This document shows, piece after piece, positions 30,440-39,642 of a stretch of 60,404 nucleotides of DNA. Every line of letters starts with the position of its first letter. The first letter of the stretch is position 1. The translations under genes and the position numbers were made by a program. This DNA is from a virus, in the IMG/VR virus record IMGVR_UViG_3300045581_000993, positions 1 to 60,404 of that record. One strand, written 5' to 3'. Under the pieces are notes generated by a model, which was not told the origin of the DNA, made no database searches, and saw only the letters and a list, made by a program, of their open reading frames with translations.

Positions 30440-32210
30440 ATTTGATAAATATAGAACCGGTAGTAAGTTTGATAAATACCGGAGTCCTAAAGCTATAGAA
30501 AAAGAAACCCTGCCGTCTTTTCTTGATAGGCTTGGTCAATTTGGCAAAGGAGCATTAGCGGGTTTTAGTAGATCGGGGTTGGCAGAAGCGGCAGATCAAT
30601 TCGGGGCAGGTGTTATGGAGGTAGCACCCGGAGTTGTTGCTCCAATCCTGCCGCAGTCGGCACAAGTAATGTCTGATACTACAAATAAAGCCCTAGAATC
30701 TTTAGATTCCATGAAACCTCGGGAGAATGATAGTTTAGGAAATATTCTATATAAAGCCGGAGAATTTGGAGGAGCTACGGCGAGCTTCCCTCTTCCAACT
30801 AGTGCTGGAGTAAATGTTGCCGGAAACGCAATTCGAGGAGGTGGTAAATCTTTATTAACTAAATTTGCCAAGGATATAGGAACGGGCAGTAGCATAGGTG
30901 CAGGGTCTGGAGTGCTCCAGGAAGCGGGAGTAAGTCCGCTTGCATCTGATATGATATCTAGCGTTGCTACTCCTACCGCTATTATTAAAAGTAAAAGTCT
31001 GTTAAATAACTTTACAAAACCTCGCCAGACGCTTGCAAAAATACCGATGAAACTTATGGGGTTAACACCTAAGAGTATGAATATTGAAGCAGCACGTGCT
31101 GCAAGAGATTTAGGTATAGATTTACCTGCTGCAGCGGTTACCGATTCTAAATTAACCGCTTTAGCCGATCAGTACGTGGGGAAAGCTCCCATTTTTGGTA
31201 ATAAGTTAAAAAATAAGTATCTACTTACTGAAGAACAGATACAAAAAGTATTAAGTGATATTTTAGATGAAATCGGTCCATCAAGAACTCCAGAACTAGA
31301 AGGTCATATTGCCGGTTTATACGATAAAGTAAAGACTTCATTACCGGCAGATGCAAAAACATTACCTACTAACTTTAAAGAAGCAATTGATAATATTAAA
31401 ATAGATACGGCTATTCTTTCCCCTGATGAAAAAAGCCTCCTGCAGTCGCTTGAAACTATGAAAAATGAAATAGAACCATTTTCAAAAGTACTAAATCAAT
31501 ATGGTAGTCCTATAAAGTTATCGCTAAAAGAGTATGACGTTAATAAACTCGTTGGGACTAAAAAGAGCCTGAATTCGATTATAAAATGGGATACAGATGC
31601 AGGAGTTAAAAATCAGCTTAAGAAAATACAAAAAGCAGTTTCACGGGATATTGAGGAGTATGGTAAAACTAATCCTGAATGGTATGATGCTTTTAAAGAA
31701 GCCGATAAATTATACGGGGATGTAGCTAGAAGAGAAAAATTAGAAAATATACTCGGCCGTAAAGCTACGAATTATGCTACTGATAGTCTATCTTATAATG
31801 CTCTTGCTAAAGCAATCAACGATCCTAAGAACTCTGAATCTATTAAAAAACAGCTTACTCCTGAGACTTTTAAAAAAATACAGAAATTAGGCACTGTAGC
31901 TAAAGCTATGGCTATAAAAAGTAAAAATATTCCTAATCCATCAGGGACGGCTACTACTGGTGGGATTAGTGCGGCAATTTTTGGATTGTTTTATGATCCT
32001 ATTACCACAGCCAAGCTTCTTGGCGCCGGATATGGTGCGACCAAGTTATTAACCGATAAAAAGTTTTTGGATTTAGCCTTAAAATTAGCAGAAAATCCTA
32101 ATAACCTTGCAACTACTACCGCTTTAAATCATCGTATTAAAGCAATTACCGGATACTCAGCTATAGCTTTAAATAAAAATTTGCAGGAGATGAATAACCT
32201 ACCGGAATAA
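30432..32210 (+). CDS. Fourth ejection-module protein
   Basis: The protein has 592 residues. It starts with a repeated element (SKFDKYR twice), then glycine/alanine-rich hydrophobic segments (residues 30-190), a long helical region (200-500) and a hydrophobic C-terminal stretch. This resembles large injected virion proteins that line the channel across the envelope. Final gene of the operon. Confidence 0.6.
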   Translation: MSKFDKYRTGSKFDKYRSPKAIEKETLPSFLDRLGQFGKGALAGFSRSGLAEAADQFGAGVMEVAPGVVAPILPQSAQVMSDTTNKALESLDSMKPRENDSLGNILYKAGEFGGATASFPLPTSAGVNVAGNAIRGGGKSLLTKFAKDIGTGSSIGAGSGVLQEAGVSPLASDMISSVATPTAIIKSKSLLNNFTKPRQTLAKIPMKLMGLTPKSMNIEAARAARDLGIDLPAAAVTDSKLTALADQYVGKAPIFGNKLKNKYLLTEEQIQKVLSDILDEIGPSRTPELEGHIAGLYDKVKTSLPADAKTLPTNFKEAIDNIKIDTAILSPDEKSLLQSLETMKNEIEPFSKVLNQYGSPIKLSLKEYDVNKLVGTKKSLNSIIKWDTDAGVKNQLKKIQKAVSRDIEEYGKTNPEWYDAFKEADKLYGDVARREKLENILGRKATNYATDSLSYNALAKAINDPKNSESIKKQLTPETFKKIQKLGTVAKAMAIKSKNIPNPSGTATTGGISAAIFGLFYDPITTAKLLGAGYGATKLLTDKKFLDLALKLAENPNNLATTTALNHRIKAITGYSAIALNKNLQEMNNLPE

Positions 32211-32281
32211 CCAGAAATGCTTTTAAGTACACGTTAAATCTGATATTTTGGGTTGGATATTTAACTAATGAAATTATATTT

Positions 32282-32488
32282 ATGAAAAGAGGAGTTGTTA
32301 AATTTTATTCTACCGAAGGCAAGTATGGATTTATTAAACCTGATGATGGTTCAAAAGATGTGTTTTTCCATGAAAACGACCTTAAGAAGTCAGGTATAGA
32401 AGAGCTTAAAAAGAATCAGAAAGTAGAATACGAACTAAATATCAAAGGTCAAAAGACATTTGCAAGTAACGTCAAAATCTTAGATTAA
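32282..32488 (+). CDS. csp: Cold-shock domain protein (CspA-like)
   Basis: The product has 68 residues, the typical length. RNP1 is KYGFIKP and RNP2 is DVFFHEND, both in order in the five-stranded barrel pattern. It would bind single-stranded RNA or DNA. It has its own leader after the ejection operon and a terminator following. Viral copies may help with chaperoning RNA in the host. Confidence 0.9.
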   Translation: MKRGVVKFYSTEGKYGFIKPDDGSKDVFFHENDLKKSGIEELKKNQKVEYELNIKGQKTFASNVKILD

Positions 32489-32557
32489 TTCATCCACAAA
32501 AATCTTGATAACTTTGTGAATTAAGCTAACAAAGGTTATTTTTCTAAGCTTTCAAGA

Positions 32558-32578
32558 ATTGCCTAAAAAATAGGCAAT
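32558..32578. terminator. Bidirectional terminator between csp and the coiled-coil gene
   Basis: A perfect 8-base stem, ATTGCCTA/TAGGCAAT, around five A is flanked by A- and T-rich sequence. It sits between convergent genes and could stop transcription from both sides. Confidence 0.65.
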
Positions 32579-32579
32579 A

Positions 32580-33587
32580 TTAATTTGAGTCTTCTTCCTC
32601 TATGAGAGATACATCACCACTTAATAATACAGACTGGGCAAGTGGGATATTTTCAATTTTTAAAATATCATGATTTATTGTTGAAGGCGCATTCGTAATT
32701 AGTTTATAGTCGATATTATCAAAATCCAATGATTCCAGTATTTTACTATCGGAAATTTCAAACACAGGAGCTTTTTGACTTTTTAACAATTCAATAATTA
32801 GGTTTTTATCAGTTAACTGTTCTTTTAATAAGACTAGTTCATAGTTTATCGCGGGAGCAGTTTTTATTTCGGAAATTACTAATTTATTTTCTAACTCCTG
32901 AACAATTAGGTCTTTCTTTAGTAGGTTATTGTTCATTTCTTTAATAACCAACTCTTTTTTATGGTTATCTTCTTCAAGAGTTTTTATGATGCTATCCCTC
33001 TCTAAGAGATCGGTTTCAAGTTGATTGTAAGAGGGATTTAAAATATTCACCCTTTCTTCAAGCCTGTTCATTGATAAAGCTTGATCACGATTAAGATTTT
33101 CTAGTTCTCTCAAGCTACTTTCTTTTTGTAAGATAAGTAATTTATTATCTTCCAATTGTTCTCTTAATGCTTCTATAGATTTGTGATGCTCTTCTACAAG
33201 TAAAGCTTTTTCACGGGTTATTGTTACAATAAGAGCTTCTTTTTCTTGGATGCTTAAATGCTCTACGGTTCTTTGATTTTGTAGCTGGGTAATAGTGTTT
33301 TGTTTTTCAGATATAATCAAATCCTTGGTAGCAATTCTTTCATTTAGAGTATTACACTCTAGAATTTTTGAATTTAAAGTTTGTTGTGTATTAGCTAGCT
33401 GCGTACTGGTTGCAGTTGCTAAATCGCTCTGAACTTTTAAGCGGTTTTGTAATTCTGTAACAGTATTGCTTTTTGTAGCAATGATATTATCTTTTTGAAG
33501 TAAAGCGGTTTTTAACTGTTCTACCTCAATTAATAAATTATCCCGTTGTATTTGAATAGGAGCTTTTGGTAATTCTTTTAACTTCAT
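32580..33587 (-). CDS. Long coiled-coil protein, possible virion spike or surface partner
   Basis: Of its 335 residues, about 17-275 are nearly uninterrupted coiled coil with recurrent LQKDNII and TELQN-type repeats. These also occur in the partial gene at 1-635. The C-terminus is a short globular-looking tail. No signal peptide is present. It overlaps the downstream outer-membrane gene's start by four bases, so both are co-translated. The function is unknown. Confidence 0.6.
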   Translation of the reverse strand: MKLKELPKAPIQIQRDNLLIEVEQLKTALLQKDNIIATKSNTVTELQNRLKVQSDLATATSTQLANTQQTLNSKILECNTLNERIATKDLIISEKQNTITQLQNQRTVEHLSIQEKEALIVTITREKALLVEEHHKSIEALREQLEDNKLLILQKESSLRELENLNRDQALSMNRLEERVNILNPSYNQLETDLLERDSIIKTLEEDNHKKELVIKEMNNNLLKKDLIVQELENKLVISEIKTAPAINYELVLLKEQLTDKNLIIELLKSQKAPVFEISDSKILESLDFDNIDYKLITNAPSTINHDILKIENIPLAQSVLLSGDVSLIEEEDSN

Positions 33588-34261
33588 ATTGCAAATCTTA
33601 AACCTGCGGTAATATTATGAACTCCGTAATTACGATTGCCGATATTTTTAAGGCCACCGATATTTCTGGATTTATTATTTCCTAGATTAAAGTAATTATA
33701 ACTTATTTCCGCCATAGCTGTCTCGCTAATTTTCATATCCAGACCTGCGGTTAGTTTATAAGCAAATTTATAAAACGTCTTTTTTTGAGTACTTTCCAAA
33801 GGAAAATGCATCTTATCTTCTGCTGAAATAGCAAAACCTTTACCGACTTCTTTTAATGTAGCAATTCCAACTCCTCCACCAATAAAAGGAGTTATTTTAC
33901 CAAGCTTTAATACGTCTTTATATACATTAAGCATTAAACTATCAGCTTTGGTTGTTACTAATATTTTAAAAATATCCTTGTTAGGATTGTATGAAGTTTC
34001 AGCGGTATGAAATAAAAAATAATAGTCAAAAAGGATTTCAGCTCTAATAGAATCAGTTAATTTATAACCTATTCCTCCCTCAATTAAAGGAAAACTATTT
34101 GCTAGCCTTATTTTACCCTCAAAATCATGATTACTAAATTTAACTGTATGGATATGGTTTATTCCCATTCCCCCCTTTATATAATATTTACTATCTGCCA
34201 TAGCTACTTTTGAGAATAAAAGGCTAGCAGTAGCGATTAATAAATTAAGTTTCTTAAACAT
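33584..34261 (-). CDS. Outer-membrane protein, OmpA/Msp4-like barrel
   Basis: The protein has 225 residues. The N-terminus has a signal peptide (MFKKLNLLIATASLLFSKVAMA). The rest shows eight amphipathic strand-like segments and ends in TAGLRFAI, typical of small outer-membrane barrels such as the rickettsial surface antigen family. It lies between a coiled-coil gene and a RuvC-like nuclease in the virion operon. A role in altering the host surface or blocking superinfection is plausible but not shown. Confidence 0.75.
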   Translation of the reverse strand: MFKKLNLLIATASLLFSKVAMADSKYYIKGGMGINHIHTVKFSNHDFEGKIRLANSFPLIEGGIGYKLTDSIRAEILFDYYFLFHTAETSYNPNKDIFKILVTTKADSLMLNVYKDVLKLGKITPFIGGGVGIATLKEVGKGFAISAEDKMHFPLESTQKKTFYKFAYKLTAGLDMKISETAMAEISYNYFNLGNNKSRNIGGLKNIGNRNYGVHNITAGLRFAI

Positions 34262-34262
34262 T

Positions 34263-34736
34263 TTAAATACCTTTATTATGGTTTGTTAATACAAAATCAA
34301 GTAGAGCAAGGCTATCGGCCTCATTATCGTCAATGGGAGAAAATCCCTTGTTTTTAACGGCAGTTATTACGGACTCCTTAGGAGCATTTCCTTTGCCGGT
34401 AATATGCTTCTTTATCGTTCCGACAGGTATGCCAGAGTAAGGTATTCCGTGATGTTCGCACCAGCTGGTCAGGTGAGCAACGAATCCTCCGTATTTATGG
34501 GCGGCGTCTACTCCCTTGTGAGCTCTTACTTCTTCAAAATAAATCGCATCAATAACCCCCAAAGTATTTTTAAAATCGGTAAGCCATCGTTTAAAACGTA
34601 AAAAAGGCATGCCGCCGCCTTCAAACCTACCGGTTTTAAAGCTAGTAGTCCCAGAAGTTATGTTACCCGATAAATCGCAGGTAGCCCAGCCGGTAATACT
34701 ACCAAGGTCTAGAGCCATGATTATTGATCTGCTCAC
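34263..34736 (-). CDS. RuvC-like Holliday-junction resolvase
   Basis: The protein has 157 residues. The RNase H-like fold is marked by ALDLGSITGWA at the N-terminus, a YFEEV strand and DDNEADSLAL near the end, giving the acidic catalytic cluster. Phage RuvC-like resolvases cut branched DNA before packaging. It has its own shared-class promoter and lies at the distal end of the virion operon. Confidence 0.8.
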   Translation of the reverse strand: MSRSIIMALDLGSITGWATCDLSGNITSGTTSFKTGRFEGGGMPFLRFKRWLTDFKNTLGVIDAIYFEEVRAHKGVDAAHKYGGFVAHLTSWCEHHGIPYSGIPVGTIKKHITGKGNAPKESVITAVKNKGFSPIDDNEADSLALLDFVLTNHNKGI

Positions 34737-34749
34737 TTTTTTCTTTTTT

Positions 34750-34786
34750 ATTATAGCACGAAATAGCTGTAGACTTAAAAAATCGC
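34750..34786 (-). promoter_or_regulatory. Shared-class promoter (GCGA-N27-TGCTATAAT) of the RuvC-like gene
   Basis: On the minus strand the -10 is at 34750-34755 (TGC before it) and the GCGA box at 34783-34786, 27 bases apart. The start codon is 14 bases downstream of the -10. Confidence 0.6.
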
Positions 34787-34815
34787 AATTTTTTAAAGAT
34801 GAGTTAATAAATTAT

Positions 34816-35094
34816 TCACAAATTATTATTTTCTTGCGAGAACATAACCAAATAGGCTTTTTTTGCCCAGTCTTCCCAGTTTTTAAAGGCAAGTTCTCCA
34901 TCCTTTTTACGAACGTCTTTATAGGGACTTGGTACTCCGGCGCTCATAAACGGCTCGATGCCGACCAGGTTTTGTGCCCATGCTGCCCATTTTGTTTCAT
35001 CATGGAGGATGGGAAGAGGGAAATCCGAGTAATCATCGCAAACAGTAGCTGCCCAATATTTAATGCTAATATATTTGGGATAAACGCTAATCAT
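34816..35094 (-). CDS. Hypothetical 92-residue protein downstream of the gp10-like gene
   Basis: The sequence is rich in Trp, Tyr and Pro in its centre (KWAAWAQNLVGIEPFMSAGVP). The start overlaps the gp10-like stop by 4 bases. A similar small protein often follows stabilisation proteins in podoviruses, but I cannot name the family. Confidence 0.6.
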   Translation of the reverse strand: MISVYPKYISIKYWAATVCDDYSDFPLPILHDETKWAAWAQNLVGIEPFMSAGVPSPYKDVRKKDGELAFKNWEDWAKKAYLVMFSQENNNL

Positions 35095-36839
35095 GGCCTA
35101 CCATCATCTATTTCAGCTAAAACAAAGGTAGTTCCCATCTGATAACCGGAACCGATACCTTCTGATTTGAAGGTAAAATTAATATTTCTTCCTTGTTTGC
35201 GTTCGTTAATAGCAGGTCTAATAATATTCTCTAGTTCTCCATCCTCAGTAAGGTCATAAGTGGTTGTTACAGGAGTACTTGCAGGATATTCATACGTATT
35301 GATACTAACAGTCATCTTTATCTTTTTTGTTCCGACAATATTAGGCTCTATCCTTTCTATAGCTATGTTGTAATCAATTCCTGCTACCTGTTTTTGTGGG
35401 TTAAAGGTAGCATAAGAAATTATAGGTGTGGTAAAGAAGGATGGGATGGGTTTAACCTGCTCTTCTACTTCCTTATAAAGATTGACCTGATCGTTTCCGA
35501 CTTCATGTTGCCAGACATAACTGTTATTATCACCTTCGTAAGGACTCAGGTTTTTTCCTACAGTGTACATATTACCACCGGTATTATCGAAATAACCCGC
35601 CGCCCTTTCTATATCCGTATCATACCAGGTATTATCTACAACATTGTAAATAACGGCTCTGGTGCATCCAACATTAGCATCTTTCCCCTTTTCAGGGTAG
35701 AACCACCATATTTCATCTCTGCTTACGTTTTTTACGCCAAAAACCCTCTGACGTTTACTCATATCAATAGTATCAAAAAAAGTCTGACGATTAAGATTAT
35801 TTTCAAGCGGAAGAACTACGCCGTTGAATACAAAAAATCTTTGTGTTCCCGGCCAATAGAATATTCCGTCATATTCAACTACGCTATTTGAAGATAAAAT
35901 GGAACTATCTCTTGATAATACCTTTTTGCTAAAAGAAAGGTCATCAGGATCGTCAATAACCTGATTATTGCTACCCGTAGTATTGGTAATAAGAACAACA
36001 GAGCCGAGTGTCCAGAAGATTATTGTCGGTGAGTTTGCTCCTCCTCGCCATTCTGCGCCGTAGATTACTTTATCGGTGCTAATATTGATAGAATATTTGT
36101 CTTCAAAAAACAGGAATGGGCAGGTTATGTTTGTTTTTTTATTTAATTTTTCCTGTGATGCTGAAGACCATCTAACAAGCCCATTATTGCCGTAATAAAA
36201 TAATCTACTTCCCACGTAAAGCATTCCTCCCGTTGCTTCTTTAAAAATAAAATTATCTTCCGTCGGGATCGGTTGTTTAAATTCTTCATTTTGGTTTTTA
36301 ACTGGATCTGCTTTAAATTTTATTGTCCAGAACTCACCGGTATCTTTCTTTGCTAGAATAGTAGAAACCGCTTCGTTGCTATTGATATCTAGGTAGTTTT
36401 TCATACCTAAACACAATATTAGCTCTGTTTTAACATTATTAATAATGCTTATGACTACAACAAATTGGGTCAAGGTATTGGTAGGATTAGTGAATTTCTT
36501 AAAATAAGTTAAGGTTTGACCACCAATATTGTTATAAGTAGCATCTATTACGCTATATTTATCATCAACACTATTTAGAGAAACTCCAACTAAAATGTGT
36601 TTATTCCCATCACTATCATAGTATATAAGAGCTGCGGTTGGAGTGGAGCTTGGCGGTAGAAGTTCAGGTATAGTCTGTATATATAGTACATAATTTTTCA
36701 TTCCGCCTATATTCTGAGGCCAGCCTCTAAAAAACCTGACCCATTGCCCCCGCGTGCAGTAACTTCCTTGAAAAAATGAACCATCACGCAGTATTCCAGG
36801 CTTATAGGTAATAGGAAACATCTGTTTTTGCGTAGCCAT
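35091..36839 (-). CDS. P22 gp10-like packaged-DNA stabilisation/tail hub protein
   Basis: The protein has 582 residues. The N-terminus ITYKPGILRDGSFFQGSYCTRGQWVRFFRGWPQ is a conserved start for this family. Repeating beta-propeller-like blades follow, with motifs such as YDGIFYWPG. In short-tailed phages gp10 seals the portal after packaging and joins the tail needle. It lies downstream of a gp4-like gene, matching the podovirus order. Confidence 0.8.
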   Translation of the reverse strand: MATQKQMFPITYKPGILRDGSFFQGSYCTRGQWVRFFRGWPQNIGGMKNYVLYIQTIPELLPPSSTPTAALIYYDSDGNKHILVGVSLNSVDDKYSVIDATYNNIGGQTLTYFKKFTNPTNTLTQFVVVISIINNVKTELILCLGMKNYLDINSNEAVSTILAKKDTGEFWTIKFKADPVKNQNEEFKQPIPTEDNFIFKEATGGMLYVGSRLFYYGNNGLVRWSSASQEKLNKKTNITCPFLFFEDKYSINISTDKVIYGAEWRGGANSPTIIFWTLGSVVLITNTTGSNNQVIDDPDDLSFSKKVLSRDSSILSSNSVVEYDGIFYWPGTQRFFVFNGVVLPLENNLNRQTFFDTIDMSKRQRVFGVKNVSRDEIWWFYPEKGKDANVGCTRAVIYNVVDNTWYDTDIERAAGYFDNTGGNMYTVGKNLSPYEGDNNSYVWQHEVGNDQVNLYKEVEEQVKPIPSFFTTPIISYATFNPQKQVAGIDYNIAIERIEPNIVGTKKIKMTVSINTYEYPASTPVTTTYDLTEDGELENIIRPAINERKQGRNINFTFKSEGIGSGYQMGTTFVLAEIDDGRP

Positions 36840-36842
36840 AAA

Positions 36843-37511
36843 TTACTCTATATCTCTTTTTACACTGCGATCGATATAACGATCTTTTGTCAGGTTGTTA
36901 GCAGCAGTTAAGCTTTCCTGATATAATTTTGTATAGACAGGCATTCTCTGATCATCTTTTAAATAAATAAGAGCCTCTAAAAAAGCAGCATAAAATAGAA
37001 GATCAGGGTAATAGTCTGTTAGTATGTTTGTTTGATTCTCATTTGTAATTAAATTAGGTCTTCCTATGTAAGTTATTTGGTAATTATATGCTTTATCCGG
37101 AGTTGGAACGATCAGATAATACTTATAAGGACTTACATTCTCCTGTCCTGGCTGATAATCTGAGTAAAACAGGGGAGGATTAGCGGGATCGCTTGAATTA
37201 ACGTTTGGCCAGTAATTTATACAGAACTCATAACTTCTAGGAAACAAGACAACGTTATTGATAAAAAAGTTATCTTCCGAACCATAAATTATTGAGATGG
37301 TTTCCTGCCAATCGGCAGGTTTTTCAATAGTGGCATTATTTACCTGAAACTTTTTAAGCTGTGTAGTTTTTTGAAAACCTGTGGTATTTAACTCCTTCCA
37401 GATTTTCTGTTGTCCCATCTCAATAAAATAGGGAATGGCGGTAGCAAATTCAATGCTACCACCTCTATTGGCATAAGCTATAATCTGATTAAAAAGAGTA
37501 GTATAGTTCAT
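36843..37511 (-). CDS. gp4-like adaptor protein
   Basis: The protein has 222 residues. IIAYANRGGSIEFATAIPYFIEMGQQKIWKELNT at the start and KPADWQET match the head-to-tail adaptor (tail tube, gp4) family. It lies just upstream of gp10-like, three bases away, as in P22. A second, longer gp4-like protein occurs at 44376-45422, so the phage may have two adaptor rings. Confidence 0.75.
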   Translation of the reverse strand: MNYTTLFNQIIAYANRGGSIEFATAIPYFIEMGQQKIWKELNTTGFQKTTQLKKFQVNNATIEKPADWQETISIIYGSEDNFFINNVVLFPRSYEFCINYWPNVNSSDPANPPLFYSDYQPGQENVSPYKYYLIVPTPDKAYNYQITYIGRPNLITNENQTNILTDYYPDLLFYAAFLEALIYLKDDQRMPVYTKLYQESLTAANNLTKDRYIDRSVKRDIE

Positions 37512-37520
37512 TTGCTAACT

Positions 37521-37970
37521 TTAGGCAGTGGTAACAGTTCTCCATGTCCCATTAATTCTAGTTTTTAACGTGTTGCTTGTAGTATCGTAATAAGTAAATC
37601 CATTTACCTGATTAGCAGCTACCTCAACGGAAGCAGAAGGCCCGGACGGAAATACAAAAGGTGTTCCATTAGTAAGACCTGCTCCAGTGGCAGTTGTATT
37701 AACTGAAAGGATATTTTGCCATACGCCACTATTATTTACTAAATTAAAAATCTGTAAAAAACCAGTCGTAATATTAAAAATCACAGTGCCAGGTTTTACC
37801 TTCCATGGGTTATTATTTACTAAGTAAGCACTAACGTTTTCTAGTTTATCTCTCTGCGTAGTGGTAACACTAGGAAAAGCAAAAGTAGCGTTAGGATTAT
37901 TAGTTCCGGTAGTTTGATCACTGGTAATAGTAAGACCACTTAAAGCGGTAATATTTGATAAGTCTGCCAT
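37521..37970 (-). CDS. Small beta-rich structural protein
   Basis: The protein has 149 residues. It is Thr/Asn-rich with strand-like repeats and ends in the typical fibre-like TYYDTTSNTLKTRINGTWRTV motif seen in phage tail or head fibres. It follows a shared-class promoter and precedes the gp4/gp10-like genes. It is probably a virion component. Confidence 0.6.
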   Translation of the reverse strand: MADLSNITALSGLTITSDQTTGTNNPNATFAFPSVTTTQRDKLENVSAYLVNNNPWKVKPGTVIFNITTGFLQIFNLVNNSGVWQNILSVNTTATGAGLTNGTPFVFPSGPSASVEVAANQVNGFTYYDTTSNTLKTRINGTWRTVTTA

Positions 37971-37990
37971 ATGTTTCCTTTTTCTTTTTT

Positions 37991-38027
37991 ATTATAACAC
38001 AAAGTACTTATAACTCTTAAAAATCGT
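37991..38027 (-). promoter_or_regulatory. Shared-class promoter (ACGA-N27-TGTTATAAT) of the gp4/gp10-like operon
   Basis: The -10 is at 37991-37996 and the ACGA box at 38024-38027, exactly 27 bases apart on the minus strand. Only about 20 bases separate the -10 from the first start codon (37970). The box abuts the patatin stop codon. Confidence 0.65.
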
Positions 38028-38037
38028 ATAAATGTAA

Positions 38038-39201
38038 TTATTTTTGAAAATTACATTTTTGAATAAATTGCTGTATCTTTATGGCGTCCTGTTGATATTG
38101 CTGCTCTGCTGCTGTTTGTATGTAGTTTAAAAAATCAGCATTAGTAGTATCAAGTTCTGTGTCTTCGTTTAAGTCGTAAATGGTATTAAAACGATAATAA
38201 AATAAATCCTGATTATTTATTTTAGTGCCATACAAAGATAATAATTCCAAGATTTTATTAATCGCCTCTTGCGGTCCACTTATTCCTAATGATATTAAAT
38301 CAAGTAACAAATAAACATTTTCAAAATCAGGAAGGATTGAATTAACGATTTCTTCTGTTTTTTCTGTTGTATAATTTTTATGTAACAATAAAAAATTTCT
38401 AAACTCATTAAGATATTTTTTTATAGATTCAGGAGGCGGCACTGGTACTGGATCAAATAATCCTATTGTCCCAAGCCCCGTACCAACCGATAGAATACAA
38501 GTACGATTAGCAGAAGGATTAATAGCATTGTTATAAGCCCATGATAATGCTGCGGGGTTGTTCTGGAATACTCCTCCGTCAATAAATTTAGAATCAGGAG
38601 TAGTAACTTCCGGAATATTTACTGCTGGAAAATAAATAGGAGCGGCGCTTGTTGATAAAGCTACGTCTTGAACTAGATAATTCTGACCTTCGAGCCCTCT
38701 GAATTTTATATTTGAATATAACACCGGACGATAAGCTTTAACATCAGTGCCGACATCTGGTACTTGCGTTGTATAGATTTCAACGCTAGGAATTAGTACA
38801 TTAGTTTTTAGCTGAAACATTTTGCTTTGCCCAAATTTAGCATTTAGCAGGGCTTTTAAGTTTGTATTTTGATACCATGTTTGATCGCCATATAGAATGG
38901 TATTTATTTTCTGCAATGTTGAGACAGGAGGATAAAAAATACTACTTGGGTTGTTACTTCCGTTGTTTAAAGGATTCTGTTGAGCTAAAAATAGCTCGAT
39001 CATATCATCGGGACTATAACCGCTTGCATATGCTAAGGCCTGAATACCTCCGATAGAAGTCCCAGCTATAATATTAAAATATTTATATATCTGATTACTT
39101 GGTATGCCTGCATCACGGCAAAAGTATTTCATGAAATAAGCAGAAAATAAACCTTTCATGCCGCCGCCATCAAAAGAAAGAACTTTATCTATTTTCATCA
39201 A
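38038..39201 (-). CDS. Patatin-like phospholipase A2
   Basis: The protein has 387 residues. DGGGMKG (residues 11-17) is the oxyanion hole, GTSIGG (47-52) carries the nucleophile Ser49, and FIDGGVFQNNPA gives the catalytic Asp at about 208, so all parts of the dyad are present. Rickettsia patatins (Pat1, Pat2) hydrolyse host phospholipids and aid escape from vacuoles. Here the gene sits inside the virion operon between structural genes and could act in lysis, entry or host-membrane damage. No signal peptide is seen. Confidence 0.9.
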   Translation of the reverse strand: MMKIDKVLSFDGGGMKGLFSAYFMKYFCRDAGIPSNQIYKYFNIIAGTSIGGIQALAYASGYSPDDMIELFLAQQNPLNNGSNNPSSIFYPPVSTLQKINTILYGDQTWYQNTNLKALLNAKFGQSKMFQLKTNVLIPSVEIYTTQVPDVGTDVKAYRPVLYSNIKFRGLEGQNYLVQDVALSTSAAPIYFPAVNIPEVTTPDSKFIDGGVFQNNPAALSWAYNNAINPSANRTCILSVGTGLGTIGLFDPVPVPPPESIKKYLNEFRNFLLLHKNYTTEKTEEIVNSILPDFENVYLLLDLISLGISGPQEAINKILELLSLYGTKINNQDLFYYRFNTIYDLNEDTELDTTNADFLNYIQTAAEQQYQQDAIKIQQFIQKCNFQK

Positions 39202-39219
39202 AGTCTCTATAGATAATAT

Positions 39220-39594
39220 TTACAATGTTTCTAAGGGAGGTATTAAAGCTTGAATTGAATGACAATCAGTAATAAGAGTGTTAAGAATAGTTATTAGATC
39301 AGAGCCTTTTGGCGCTCCTTCTGGTACTTGTGCAATTAAATTATTACTATCTTGAATAGTTTGTGTTGTTGAAGACTGTAAAGCTAGATACCATGCTTTT
39401 TGCGTTTCTGGATTAGCAGGGCTATAATAACCAAATAAATAACTACCATTCTGATTAACACATTGTACATCTGATGGTATAGAAGCATAAATAGAAGGTT
39501 GGCTAAACACTTGTGCTACTACACTATTAAAATATAATAAATCAACTTGGGTTTGAGTTACGATTTTTAAATTTGGCAAATTTTGAACGCTCAT
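39220..39594 (-). CDS. Hypothetical 124-residue protein upstream of the patatin
   Basis: The sequence is rich in Ser, Gln and Pro, and likely beta or mixed. It lies 18 bases before the patatin start, so the two may be functional partners (activator or inhibitor). No family recognised. Confidence 0.5.
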   Translation of the reverse strand: MSVQNLPNLKIVTQTQVDLLYFNSVVAQVFSQPSIYASIPSDVQCVNQNGSYLFGYYSPANPETQKAWYLALQSSTTQTIQDSNNLIAQVPEGAPKGSDLITILNTLITDCHSIQALIPPLETL

Positions 39595-39642
39595 TTTTGT
39601 TTCTCCTAGTAAAGTTATAATAAATTTATGTTTCCGGTATCG

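Noticed and set aside
34609-35142. 177-residue plus-strand frame over the RuvC-like start and its neighbour
   Set aside because: It would span a promoter and two genes in the opposite direction; composition is not coding-like.
35394-35891. 165-residue plus-strand frame inside the gp10-like gene
   Set aside because: It is antisense to a conserved structural gene and has no domain.
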